Shown one piece after another: positions 11,517 to 20,321 of a DNA stretch of 64,000 bases. The translations under genes were made by a program, and so were the position numbers. Position 1 is the first letter of the stretch, and every line of letters begins with the position of its first letter. The stretch comes from Oceanobacter sp. 1_MG-2023 (lineage in GTDB: Bacteria; Pseudomonadota; Gammaproteobacteria; Pseudomonadales; Oceanobacteraceae), in the NCBI RefSeq assembly GCF_030689025.1, contig NZ_JAUYWA010000006.1, positions 94,518 to 158,517 of the forward strand, read 5' to 3'. Below the pieces are notes generated by a model. It was not told where the DNA came from. It ran no database searches and saw nothing but the letters and a program-made list of their open reading frames with translations.

Positions 11517-12320
11517 ATGAAGCCTAAACTCATATATAAGTTCGAAAACTTTAATATTCAGTCGATAAAAAACTTAAAGTCTCATGTTATTTACTTTGGT
11601 TCACCGAAATATTTTAACGACCCGTATGACTGTGCGATTCGCGCTGATATATTGACACCGAATAAAGACCAAATACAAATATTACGAAAACACTTTTTAA
11701 GTCAAAATGACATATCTGAGCAAGCACACATCGAATTAGAAAATATGAGTGATGAGAGTTTCAAAAATCTCATTGAGAGAAGTGCTAGGTCACTCTCAAA
11801 TAGTCACGCTGAAGAATTTATCAATAAAAATGGTGTTTCATGTTTTTCCGAGATGAACGATGACTTGTTAATGTGGTCTCATTATGGCGGTAAGTACCAG
11901 GGCTATTGTTTAGAGTTCTCTACAGACAACGAACCCTTTAACAAGCTAAGAAAAGTAAAATACGTAGAGACTATGCCAAAAATTGACCCAGTATCGGCTA
12001 TCGTCGAGGGTAACTACGATCAGTTTTTAGATCTCTATTGTACGAAGTCAAATAGCTGGAGTTACGAGAAAGAATGGAGAGCGTTGCACCACGTTGCTGG
12101 AACTGCTTTCACTTACCCTGCTGAATCATTACGTGGTATATATTTTGGGCCAGATATTGATTTTACATCACTGGAAATAGTATGCCTTATCATCCAGGGG
12201 CAAAACCCAAATATCCCATTATGGAGAGGGAAAAGAAATAGTGAGCATTTTAAAGTCGAATTTGAAAAATTTGAGTATACAAACCATATTGAAGCAAAAA
12301 GAAAAGGGCTTATAACCTAA
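11517..12320 (+). CDS. DUF2971 family protein (integron cassette)
   Basis: A 267-residue soluble protein with the DUF2971 hallmarks: LYKF-like start (LIYKFENFN), FGSPKYFNDPYDC, then SCFSEMNDDLLMWSHYGG followed by YQGYCLEF, and WSYEKEWR near the C-terminus. The function of the family is unknown; members are often seen in accessory and defence regions. The ATG at 11517 was preferred to GTG 11499 because homology begins at MKPKLIYKF and the earlier codons fall in attC-derived sequence. Its stop codon lies inside the R' box of the following attC (12318-12320), as is normal for cassette genes. AT-rich. Confidence 0.85.
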   Translation: MKPKLIYKFENFNIQSIKNLKSHVIYFGSPKYFNDPYDCAIRADILTPNKDQIQILRKHFLSQNDISEQAHIELENMSDESFKNLIERSARSLSNSHAEEFINKNGVSCFSEMNDDLLMWSHYGGKYQGYCLEFSTDNEPFNKLRKVKYVETMPKIDPVSAIVEGNYDQFLDLYCTKSNSWSYEKEWRALHHVAGTAFTYPAESLRGIYFGPDIDFTSLEIVCLIIQGQNPNIPLWRGKRNSEHFKVEFEKFEYTNHIEAKRKGLIT

Positions 12321-12428
12321 CAAATTTGTCCAGTTGACGTTTTGGTCTCCGCTTCGTTTTGGGGTGGCTACGCCACTTTACCCAAAAACGCCACTATAAC
12401 CAAAACGCAACTGACAAAGGCGTTAAGT
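12315..12428 (+). repeat. attC site of the DUF2971 cassette
   Basis: R' core ACCTAAC (12315-12321) and R'' core GTTAAGT (12422-12428) bound 114 bp. TTTGTC-C-AGTTG on the left pairs with CAACTGACAAA on the right, leaving one unpaired C, the expected extrahelical base. CGTTTTGG pairs with CCAAAACG. The tip contains GTGGC-tac-GCCAC. These are the folded features recognised by integron integrases, and the site looks intact. Confidence 0.9.
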
Positions 12429-12651
12429 TTCAAGAAATAAATTATAAATTTTATGAAGCGTTGGTGAGAAAGGAAGTACATTATTAAGCCCAAAAGATAG
12501 TCCTTTTGTAATTAGTACTTATAAGCGTTATTAGACTTCTAACATTGCTCATCTTTTAGCTGACTTTTATTTTAATCATTGGAAATGGCTTTGGGGTGCT
12601 ACAATTACCGTAATTGGTTTAGTGATGAAGTTTATGGGTGCTAACTGATGT
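12429..12651 (+). pseudogene. Small cassette with remnant membrane peptide
   Basis: Between the two attC sites is a cassette of about 320 bp. One frame ending in TGA at about 12649 reads NIAHLLADFYFNHWKWLWGA then TITVIGLVMKFMGAN, with one hydrophobic helix. It has an in-frame TAG shortly upstream and no ATG before the hydrophobic part, so it is either a broken small membrane protein or starts at a rare codon. I do not recognise the family. Confidence 0.4.
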
Positions 12652-12658
12652 TTAGAAA

Positions 12659-12758
12659 ACTTAACAATCAGTTGGTGTACGCCCCTGCGGGGCTGGGACG
12701 ATTACACTTTACTCGTTGCCTCGCTACGTTTCACCGCCCCACAATAAAAGCGTTAAAT
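12659..12758 (+). repeat. Second attC site, end of array
   Basis: R' core ACTTAAC (12659-12665) and R'' core GTTAAAT (12752-12758) are 100 bp apart. Partial complementarity includes GGGGCTGG with CCGCCCC, and an inner CGCCCC-tgc-GGGG hairpin. The match is weaker than at 12315. The array ends here; the next 30 bp hold three imperfect 10-bp repeats (TTAACGACTT, TCAACGACTT, TAACGGCTTT) running into the hmuV stop. Confidence 0.65.
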
Positions 12759-12789
12759 TTCCGAGCTACCTTAACGACTTTCAACGACT

Positions 12790-13572
12790 TTAACGGCTTT
12801 CGAGCCACTGTTGATTAACGCGGGCATATTGGCGCGACAAGGCCGAAGACATATCGTAACAGGCCGACAGCACCTCCGCGTCACACAACAAGCTGGCCTC
12901 TCCGGCCGCCATCACCCGACCGTCCCGTAACAACATCACCCGGTCAGCCCAGGATGCCGCCAGCGCCACATCGTGCATCACGGCCAAAGCCCCGATGGCC
13001 GGGCCAACCATAGAGCTGACCAGATCCATCACCTCATGCTGATGGGCCGGGTCCAGCGCCGAGGTGCATTCATCCAGCAGGATATAAGCCTGCTGGCCAT
13101 TACTTTGGTACTGGTAATGCCAGAGTTGTAACAGCACCCGCGCCAATTGCACCCGTTGCTTTTCCCCGCCGGATAATTGCGGATAAAGACGATGCTGCAA
13201 ATGATGCACTTCTGTGGCTTTCATAACCTCTTGTTGCCATTCCAGGGTCTGCTGTTCGTCTCCCCAGGGAGAACGCCCCATCGCCACCACTTGCCAGACC
13301 CGGAACGGAAACACCAATTCCACCTGCTGTGGCATCACGGCGATACGCTGTGCCCGTTGTTCTGGCAACAGCTCCTTCAGACTATCGGCACCCAGCCACA
13401 CTTGCCCGTCGTAATCGGTATTCTCGCCACACAAACAGGATAGCAAGGTTGATTTTCCGGCACCGTTCGCACCCAGTACCGCCAGCCGCTCACCAGTGCA
13501 TAACACCATGGAAGCCGAGTCCAGCAGCGTACTTCGCCCTTTGACGACCGATACCGCATCAGCCCGGATCAT
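12790..13572 (-). CDS. hmuV: Haem ABC transporter ATP-binding protein
   Basis: A 260-residue ABC ATPase that powers haem import through HmuU. Walker A is GANGAGKST (34-42), the signature is LSGGEKQRVQLARVL, and Walker B with the catalytic Glu is ILLDECTSALDP (E follows D); the H-loop is in VMHDVAL. It overlaps the end of hmuU by 4 bp (ATGA), indicating translational coupling. Last gene of the haem operon; its stop sits about 30 bp from the integron array. Confidence 0.95.
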   Translation of the reverse strand: MIRADAVSVVKGRSTLLDSASMVLCTGERLAVLGANGAGKSTLLSCLCGENTDYDGQVWLGADSLKELLPEQRAQRIAVMPQQVELVFPFRVWQVVAMGRSPWGDEQQTLEWQQEVMKATEVHHLQHRLYPQLSGGEKQRVQLARVLLQLWHYQYQSNGQQAYILLDECTSALDPAHQHEVMDLVSSMVGPAIGALAVMHDVALAASWADRVMLLRDGRVMAAGEASLLCDAEVLSACYDMSSALSRQYARVNQQWLESR

Positions 13573-14681
13573 CGTGACTGCCCTCCATTCTGCTGCATCA
13601 ACAACAGCAGGAAAACCGGCCCACCCAGGAGCGCCATGACCAGCCCGACCGGTAAATCGGCCGGGGCCATCCAGGTGCGGGCCAGCGAATCAGCCAACAG
13701 CAACAGCAATGCTCCGCCCATCGCCGCCGCCGGAATCAGGCCACGATGATCAGAGCCCATCACCATGCGTAACAGATGCGGCACCACCAGGCCAACAAAA
13801 CCGATAATACCGGCTACCGCGACTCCGGCTCCTACCATCAAGGCTGCGAAAGCCAGCAACCAGCGTTTCGAACGCTGCACATCAAAACCCAGATGAATCG
13901 CCACTTGTTCGCCCATCAACAGCGCGTTCAGAACCCGTCGATAACGCAGGCTCAGCAGTAACGGCACACCAATCAATCCGGTCAGGGCAGCCACATCCTG
14001 CCAGCGACCACTGGCCAGACTGCCCATCGACCAGAACGTCATATCCCGCAGTTGCTGATCGTCAGCGGCATAGGTCAACACCCCGGTTGCGGCGCCAGCC
14101 AGTACATTGATGGCGACCCCCGCCAGCAGCAGCATTCCTACCTGGGTTTGGCCACCGCGAGTCCCCAGCCGATAAATCACCAGCGTCACGCCCAGCCCAC
14201 CCATAAAGGCGGCCAGTGGCAATGCCAATGGCCCGGTCAGCGACACCCAGCCAGAGAGCAATGTTTCGTTCAGCACAATAACAGCCACAGCGGCCAACGC
14301 CGCGCCACTGGACACCCCAATGAGGCCAGGATCTGCCAGCGGGTTACGAAACACTCCTTGAGTAATAACGCCTGCCACGGCCAATCCTGCGCCGACAATC
14401 ATCGCCAACAAGGCCCGCGGCAACCGCAGTTCACGCACTACCCAGTCGTTGGCTGACCCGATCGGGGCAAAGGTGATCGCTCGTTGCAAACTCGACCAGA
14501 CGTCATTAACGGCCACCGACACCGGTCCAATCGTCAATCCCAGAAGGAATACCAGTACCAGCACCACAGCCATCAGCAATAACACCAATCGCTGACCGGT
14601 CGCGCCCTGCGCCACAATCGACTCACGCCAACCATAAACAACATCACTCAGACGCCGGGAGAACAACAGAGCACGCATCAT
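13569..14681 (-). CDS. hmuU: Haem ABC transporter permease (FecCD family)
   Basis: A 370-residue inner-membrane protein with about nine or ten hydrophobic helices. Family landmarks are LRLPRALLAMIVGAGLAVAG and GFVGLVVPHLLRM, the latter the segment contacting the ATPase. It forms the haem channel with HmuV and receives haem from HmuT. It begins 2 nt after the hmuT stop and overlaps hmuV. The 50-residue cytoplasmic N-terminus (LSDVVYGWRES) is a little long. Confidence 0.95.
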   Translation of the reverse strand: MMRALLFSRRLSDVVYGWRESIVAQGATGQRLVLLLMAVVLVLVFLLGLTIGPVSVAVNDVWSSLQRAITFAPIGSANDWVVRELRLPRALLAMIVGAGLAVAGVITQGVFRNPLADPGLIGVSSGAALAAVAVIVLNETLLSGWVSLTGPLALPLAAFMGGLGVTLVIYRLGTRGGQTQVGMLLLAGVAINVLAGAATGVLTYAADDQQLRDMTFWSMGSLASGRWQDVAALTGLIGVPLLLSLRYRRVLNALLMGEQVAIHLGFDVQRSKRWLLAFAALMVGAGVAVAGIIGFVGLVVPHLLRMVMGSDHRGLIPAAAMGGALLLLLADSLARTWMAPADLPVGLVMALLGGPVFLLLLMQQNGGQSR

Positions 14682-14683
14682 TG

Positions 14684-15667
14684 TTACATCCCCGTCGCCC
14701 GCGACTTACTCACCGGCTCATTGGTCTGGGGGTACAGAATGGTCTGTAACTGCTGGATAGCATCAGGTAACCGCGGCCCAAACCCCAACATCAGGCTGAC
14801 ATCCACCGTATGGATACGACCTTGTTGACTGGCAGGCGTCATGGCCAGGGACTGCTGCAGTGATTCTGGCACCTCATCATCAAGCTGTGCCACCAGCACC
14901 ACGTCCGGTGCAGCCTGCAAGGCACCTTCGGCGCTCACTGGCTTATAGCCGCTGTAACCCATGGCATTGCTGGCTCCGACCAGCGCCAGCATGGCATCGG
15001 CCTGCGTACCGGAGCCTGACGCCATCATGCCCCGGCTACCAGCGCCGAGCAGAAACATAACGGATGAGGCATCATCCGCCGGCATCTGCTGCAGCAGTGC
15101 CTGGCTGCGCTGATGAATACGTTCAACCAATGCCCGCCCTTCGCTCTCTTTACCCAGCGCTCCGGCAACGGCGGTGATTTTATCGAGCACCCCCTGTAAC
15201 GAATAATGATTCGCTACCCGCACAACCCGTATGCCAGCCTGCTTCAGCTGGATAAAGACCATCTCTGGCCCAGCGGCCTCGGTCGTGATCACCAGATCGG
15301 GTTGCATCGACAAGATGCCTTCAGCGGACAGTTGCCGCATATACCCGACATCGGGTAATTCAGTCGCGGCTTGCGGAAAACGGCTGGTGGTATCCACCGC
15401 CACCAGGCGATCCTGGGCACCCAGCTGATAGATGATTTCAGTAATCGAACCGTCGATACTCACCACCCGCTGAGGTGCCCCTGCCGCCTTCCCATCCTGT
15501 GCCCACGCCGTAACGGGGAACAGCAGACCAGCAAAGACCGTCGCCGCCGACATAAAGGCAAACAGCGACAATATGGCGAACAACGACGTCAGCCGGTCAG
15601 GGCATTCAGCCGCGATTGACCGACTCTCGGCACCACGTGCTGCTGACGACCGGTGCAGGTTATCCAT
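14684..15667 (-). CDS. hmuT: Periplasmic haem-binding protein
   Basis: A 327-residue solute-binding protein of the TroA/HmuT type. An unusually long N-region (about 28 residues) precedes a hydrophobic signal segment ending near AWAQDG at about residue 57, so either the signal is long or the true start is internal. The mature part begins RVVSIDGSITEIIYQLG, typical of HmuT, and contains DVGYMRQLSAEGILS, where the Tyr is the usual haem ligand of this family. The start overlaps the hmuS stop by one base (TGATG). Confidence 0.93.
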   Translation of the reverse strand: MDNLHRSSAARGAESRSIAAECPDRLTSLFAILSLFAFMSAATVFAGLLFPVTAWAQDGKAAGAPQRVVSIDGSITEIIYQLGAQDRLVAVDTTSRFPQAATELPDVGYMRQLSAEGILSMQPDLVITTEAAGPEMVFIQLKQAGIRVVRVANHYSLQGVLDKITAVAGALGKESEGRALVERIHQRSQALLQQMPADDASSVMFLLGAGSRGMMASGSGTQADAMLALVGASNAMGYSGYKPVSAEGALQAAPDVVLVAQLDDEVPESLQQSLAMTPASQQGRIHTVDVSLMLGFGPRLPDAIQQLQTILYPQTNEPVSKSRATGM

Positions 15668-16773
15668 CAGGCAACTCCTTCTTGCTCCAGCGCATAGTGC
15701 TGTTGCAAGTCTTCCAGAATCAACCGCCAGCCTTCCAGTTCTGGCTGGCCGTTTTTACGTTCACCAAACATCAAGGCCAGCTGATTGCCATCGCCGTCGT
15801 ACAGTTCCAATGAACTGACCACGCCATCCACGGTGGGTTTCCGCACCAGCCAGGCGCGATCAATCAGGGTGGTTTTGGCATGCAGGTTGAAGCCTTTATC
15901 CATGATATTAAACCAGTCGCCGGTACGTACCAGGTTGCTGATCGGGCCAGTATGAATCTGGATCACGCCCTCACTGCCAACAAACAGCATGATCGACAAC
16001 CCCGAAGCCTGCGCCGCTTCCAGCGCGGCAACAAACACCTCCGGAGCCAGTTCGGTCGCGTATTCCTCACCAATCACTTCGTAGGCATTTATCCGGTTCA
16101 GGTGGTACTTTTTCAACAGCGCCTGAAAATGATGAACATCCTTCAATGCCGACCAGTCCTGACGCAGCGCCGCCACATCCAGATCGGCAGGTGTGGTTTC
16201 GGGTGCGGTTTCAGGCGTTGTCTCTGGCAAAGGCTCCAGTACCATTCCCGGGGTTTGGTCCTCGGATTGAAAACGTGCCAGCAGCTGGGTGTACTGCTCC
16301 TGATCCGAAGCCTCGGTCAGATAGATCTTGTGTACGGCCTCTCCACGGCCATTAAAGAATTGCAGGCTGCATCGCATGCCGTCGGCACCCGGCAGAGGCT
16401 CTTCCACCGCAAAGCCATAAACAAAACGGCTAAAGAAAATCCGCAGGTCTATAACGCCCAGCGCCAGGCCCATATTGCCGTTAACGGTCAGGCCTTTGTA
16501 TTGACCGGTCTTTTCATGAACCATGGCGTTATTGCGCGTCAATGCCATAACCTCACCGAGCAATTCGATATCCCGCAGCAAGCGCTTGAAATCACCGCCA
16601 AGCCGCACGACGCGACCGCCCCCGGACTCACCATCAAGCAAGCGGGTCGCCAACAACTCCCCCTCACTGGCGCCCAGCCGTAACGCGGCGTCCCGAATCC
16701 GCATTTTGGGTTCTTGCTGCCGCAACGATTGCCATTGCTCCGCCAACACGTGAATATCAGTAACGTTCGTCAT
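15667..16773 (-). CDS. hmuS: Cytoplasmic haem-handling/degrading factor
   Basis: A 368-residue HemS/HmuS/ChuX-superfamily protein built of two repeats (about 1-180 and 190-368). They share elements such as GDFKRLLRDIELLGEVMALTRN and IQIHTGPISNLVRTGDWFNI with WVRKP-like segments (WLVRKPTVDG). Family members bind haem after import and store it or release its iron. It sits 2 nt after the HmuY gene and overlaps hmuT by one base. The linker (EPLPETTPETAPETTPADLD) is proline/threonine-rich. Confidence 0.92.
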   Translation of the reverse strand: MTNVTDIHVLAEQWQSLRQQEPKMRIRDAALRLGASEGELLATRLLDGESGGGRVVRLGGDFKRLLRDIELLGEVMALTRNNAMVHEKTGQYKGLTVNGNMGLALGVIDLRIFFSRFVYGFAVEEPLPGADGMRCSLQFFNGRGEAVHKIYLTEASDQEQYTQLLARFQSEDQTPGMVLEPLPETTPETAPETTPADLDVAALRQDWSALKDVHHFQALLKKYHLNRINAYEVIGEEYATELAPEVFVAALEAAQASGLSIMLFVGSEGVIQIHTGPISNLVRTGDWFNIMDKGFNLHAKTTLIDRAWLVRKPTVDGVVSSLELYDGDGNQLALMFGERKNGQPELEGWRLILEDLQQHYALEQEGVA

Positions 16774-16775
16774 TA

Positions 16776-17909
16776 TTACTCTCCTGTCGACATTGTTTGA
16801 AAGCGGATTTCCGGGCTGCCGGATGCTCCCAGGCTGTAATAGTCCGACACTTGCAGCGTGAAGTAGCTGGCACTGTCATCAGTGCTGTCGGTATCAATCA
16901 GATAGGTACGGAAGTTGGGCCACAGCAGATGTCCGCCATTGAGGTTATAGGCGTACCAGCTGTCATCCGAGAATGGATTGGAGCTGCTGTCTTCACTGTA
17001 GTGGCTGGAAATATCATAGCTATCAACCAGCGTGGCACTGGTGTAATCCGCCAGCTCGGTCGCATCAATGGAACCAAAAACGGCACCATCACCATCGCCA
17101 TACACTCCGCCATTGGTCCAGATATTAATTGCCCGGTTGCTGGTATCGACTTCATAAAGCAGGTCCCAGTCGGCACTGTTTTCGTCACAATCCACTTCGC
17201 TGGCGCTATCCAGATCCAGACATAACATGGTTGCATCGTCCGCAAAAGTGGCGCTGACACTCTGTTCTGTCCCGGCAAACTGCGCAGTATCCGCTGCCTG
17301 CGTTGTAAAACGGGCGGTGATATCGGTGTAACTGGCCACATCCAGGAAGACCTTGCTGTAGGTCTCGCCATCGGCATGGCGCAACAACCATCCCACCGTC
17401 GTATTGGCCGCAATCTGATGGGTGCTGGTATCGTATTCATACCAGTCAGCCCAGGCCGCTTCGTTGGCATCGGTGCTGAACGTCAAGGCGCTGGTGTCGT
17501 AACTGACCTCCAGAGCAGCTGCTTCGGTATCGGCAACCGCATTGGTAAAGACCGAGACATCGGCTGCGCCGTCGTCATCGTAGAATTCGTCTTGTGCATC
17601 CGCCAGTGCCACCTGCACATTGCCACTGCCAGATACCCCGCCATTCAACTTGATGGCCGTACGACGAAAGGCCAGCTGCCAGTCCGTCGAGGTAGCGGCT
17701 TCTTCATCAGTCAGATCCAGCGTTGCCCCGGTTGTCAGACTGACGTAGACCCAGGCATCGTAATCCGCGGCGTTGATTTGCAAGCTGCTATAGCTGACAT
17801 CCTCCGCACCGGAATCGCTGTCATCACTGTCGCTGTCATCGCTGCTGCCACAACTGGCCAGCAACATGGCAGCCATCAGTACTGAAAAAGATTGGTATCG
17901 CTGTTTCAT
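16776..17909 (-). CDS. hmuY: HmuY-like haem-binding lipoprotein
   Basis: A 377-residue exported lipoprotein: signal peptide with lipobox LLASC at about residues 16-20, followed by a Ser/Asp-rich tether. The conserved HmuY feature is TDWQLAFRRTAIKLNGG with a later WDLLYEVDTSNR-type strand. HmuY proteins, best known from Porphyromonas, take haem from host or environmental proteins and pass it to the TonB receptor. The gene follows the receptor gene by 135 bp; that gap contains an inverted repeat, GTGAAC (17948) with GTTCAC (17965), which could modulate mRNA. Start preceded by CGGAG. Very acidic. Confidence 0.85.
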   Translation of the reverse strand: MKQRYQSFSVLMAAMLLASCGSSDDSDSDDSDSGAEDVSYSSLQINAADYDAWVYVSLTTGATLDLTDEEAATSTDWQLAFRRTAIKLNGGVSGSGNVQVALADAQDEFYDDDGAADVSVFTNAVADTEAAALEVSYDTSALTFSTDANEAAWADWYEYDTSTHQIAANTTVGWLLRHADGETYSKVFLDVASYTDITARFTTQAADTAQFAGTEQSVSATFADDATMLCLDLDSASEVDCDENSADWDLLYEVDTSNRAINIWTNGGVYGDGDGAVFGSIDATELADYTSATLVDSYDISSHYSEDSSSNPFSDDSWYAYNLNGGHLLWPNFRTYLIDTDSTDDSASYFTLQVSDYYSLGASGSPEIRFQTMSTGE

Positions 17910-18044
17910 AAAACACTCCGTTGAATAGCGTTATTGTTGTTAAACATGTGAACCAGCTATGTAAGTTCACGATGTAAATTATCGATATGCGTTCACTGCA
18001 TGGATTAACTGCACAGCTTGCCGGCATGGCCTGAGCCACCAGAA

Positions 18045-20210
18045 TCAGAAGGTCAGCTCAAACCCGGCATAAGGAAAGCGGCCCTCTGTCGGGCGGCGAT
18101 CATAGGAGTCACTCGGGTCGCGGACGCTGTCAGTCAGATTGTTGACCCCGGCATACCAGCGTAACGCCGGGTTGAACTGCCAGTTGCCTTTGATATCCCA
18201 CTGCCAATAACCCGCCGACATCTGGTTTTCCGTGCCGCTGTCTTCATCTTCCACCTCGGTATAAGACGAACCGACGTACTCCGATATCAACGTCAGGTCG
18301 ACCGTGTCGCTGACATCCCACATCCACAAGCCTTTGGCGTGATGCCGCGAACGCTCTGTCAGCGCGACGCCCAGTTCAAGATCGCGGGCATCCAGCAAGG
18401 AATACGACAGGCGTTGCTGAAAACGGGGAGAAAACTGCCACTGGACGGCAACATCAGCACCTCGCGTCATGGCACTGGCAATATTGCTGTAGCGATAAAT
18501 CACCACGGTGCCGCTCTGTTCTGTCTCGCCAGTAGAAACCGCTTCGATCAGATCCGTGATCTGGTTATGGTATGCCGACACTTCCAGATGCAGCCGTTTG
18601 CCATCCGTTATTGTCGCCGACAGTTGCACACTGCGGCTTTGCTCCGGCTGCAGGTCTTCGTCTCCCAGCACCTTGTAGCCGTTCACACTGTGATCAAACA
18701 CGTAATAGCGGTTTTTCAGATTGGGCACCCGGTAACCCATCCCGATCGATTGTCGGGTCTGGATCTGCCAGTCACCCTTTCCCAGTGACCATTGCCATTT
18801 CTGGCGACTGGCCAAAGCCGGCGACAGATAACCGCCAAAATCACTGTCGTTTTGCCAACGCAATCCCGGCGACAGCTCCAGCTCAACCAAACCGGCACCC
18901 TGTTGGCTTCCTGAATATTGCTGCGTCAAGGTTCCCTGCATAAAAGCCTCGACACTGTGGCGGGTTTCGTTGGGCACTTCGACGGTATCCACCAGGCAAT
19001 AACCACTATCCAGAGTGGTGGTGGTCGAGGTACTGCCAACACCGGAGCAACTCAGCTTGATCTCCTGCTTCTGCTGTTCCATTTGTTCGCCAAAATGTTC
19101 AAGGCCGGTCACCATCTGCAGTGACGTACTTCCCAGCGTCCATTGCGGCGCTTGCCACTGGGTCATCAACTTGTATTGGCTATAATCGGCTGAACGCCAG
19201 AGATTACCGGCCAGAATGGCGTCATCCACCACCAGCTGGGCGGTATCATCCGTCTGCTGTTCGTACAACACGCTGGCTGACAGCCGCCCCGCCAGCAGCG
19301 CCTGATCAACATTGGCGGCCAGTCGCCAGCGTTCCAGCTGCTCTTCCTTGGTGCCCTCTTGATTGCTGCTGGTCAACTGTCGGTTAACCAGATCTTCTTT
19401 ATATTGCTCTAGTCGTATCGTCGCATGGCCATCCACCGCTCCGGGCCCTGCACTCCCCCAGCGTTCCTGCCAGGATGCCGCCAGCGTGGTTTTGGTACCG
19501 TCAAAGCCGTTACTGCTCCAGCTGTCGTCGTACAGATCGATATCCGAGCTTTTGCGCTGATCGGCACTCAGACTCAGCTGACGGTGACTGCTCAGGGCCA
19601 GATCGGCGGTGGCCAGATAATGACGCTGGGGCAACAGCTCATCCGACAACTCCCGCTCCTCACCATAACTGCCAGCATCCATCGCCAACCGGTAACGGGT
19701 TTCGCCTGTCATATCGCGAGTGATGATATTCACCACACCCCCCATTGCCGCACTGCCATACAGGGTCGACGCAGCCCCCGGTATCATTTCGATATGGTCG
19801 ATATCCAGTGCAGACAGTTGCGACAGATCCACCATTGAACCGGTGGTTGCCGATACCGGCATACCGTCCACCAGAATCAGTACCCGCTCGCCGTCCAACC
19901 CTTGCACCTGAATCGACTCACCGGTCTTGCCGTGAATTTCCCGCATCTGCACTCCCGGTATCACCCGCAAGGCATCACGGATATCCCGGGTGTGTAAGCG
20001 CTGGATCGTGGTTTCATCAAGAATCAGAGTCCGGACCGGGGTATCGGCCAAGGGCCGCTGGCCACGCGCTGCCGTTACCACCAGGGTATCCAGATAAAAG
20101 ACATCGGCGTCTTCCTGAAGCGGCGTTTCTGCCGCAACGTCTTCCGCGATAACAACAGGCGTATATGTCACAACCACCAACAGGCCAACCGCCAGACAAC
20201 TGCATCGCAT
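18045..20210 (-). CDS. hmuR: TonB-dependent haem receptor
   Basis: A 721-residue outer-membrane receptor. Signal peptide (LAVGLLVVVTYTPVVIAE), TonB box region DTLVVTAARGQRPLADTP, plug domain with RIP-like GVQMREIHG and VNIITRDMTGE, then a long beta-barrel ending in aromatic F (GFELTF), as required for insertion. Haem specificity is inferred from the downstream hmuYSTUV genes. YLSPALASRQKW and the NLKNRYYVFDHS region correspond to the receptor barrel motifs. First gene of the locus, behind Fur-box-like sites. Confidence 0.9.
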   Translation of the reverse strand: MRCSCLAVGLLVVVTYTPVVIAEDVAAETPLQEDADVFYLDTLVVTAARGQRPLADTPVRTLILDETTIQRLHTRDIRDALRVIPGVQMREIHGKTGESIQVQGLDGERVLILVDGMPVSATTGSMVDLSQLSALDIDHIEMIPGAASTLYGSAAMGGVVNIITRDMTGETRYRLAMDAGSYGEERELSDELLPQRHYLATADLALSSHRQLSLSADQRKSSDIDLYDDSWSSNGFDGTKTTLAASWQERWGSAGPGAVDGHATIRLEQYKEDLVNRQLTSSNQEGTKEEQLERWRLAANVDQALLAGRLSASVLYEQQTDDTAQLVVDDAILAGNLWRSADYSQYKLMTQWQAPQWTLGSTSLQMVTGLEHFGEQMEQQKQEIKLSCSGVGSTSTTTTLDSGYCLVDTVEVPNETRHSVEAFMQGTLTQQYSGSQQGAGLVELELSPGLRWQNDSDFGGYLSPALASRQKWQWSLGKGDWQIQTRQSIGMGYRVPNLKNRYYVFDHSVNGYKVLGDEDLQPEQSRSVQLSATITDGKRLHLEVSAYHNQITDLIEAVSTGETEQSGTVVIYRYSNIASAMTRGADVAVQWQFSPRFQQRLSYSLLDARDLELGVALTERSRHHAKGLWMWDVSDTVDLTLISEYVGSSYTEVEDEDSGTENQMSAGYWQWDIKGNWQFNPALRWYAGVNNLTDSVRDPSDSYDRRPTEGRFPYAGFELTF

Positions 20211-20260
20211 TTGCTTTACCGTACCTTTAACAACACATCAGAGAGATAAAAGACCCAAAT

Positions 20261-20279
20261 GGGAATGAGCCTCATTATC
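20261..20279 (-). promoter_or_regulatory. Fur box 1 over the hmuR -10
   Basis: GGGAATGAGCCTCATTATC matches 14 of 19 positions of the Fur consensus. It covers GATAAT, the likely -10 of hmuR (plus 20274-20279), which is 16 bp from TTGTAT (plus 20296-20301). Fur with iron would therefore block transcription, the expected control for haem uptake. Confidence 0.65.
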
Positions 20280-20302
20280 CACAACATTCATTAAAATACA
20301 AT

Positions 20303-20321
20303 GCTAATACGAATCAGTATC
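20303..20321 (-). promoter_or_regulatory. Fur box 2, upstream of the hmuR -35
   Basis: The minus strand reads GATACTGATTCGTATTAGC, 13 of 19 matches to the Fur consensus. It lies just upstream of the -35. Together with box 1 it would bracket the promoter. Confidence 0.5.
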
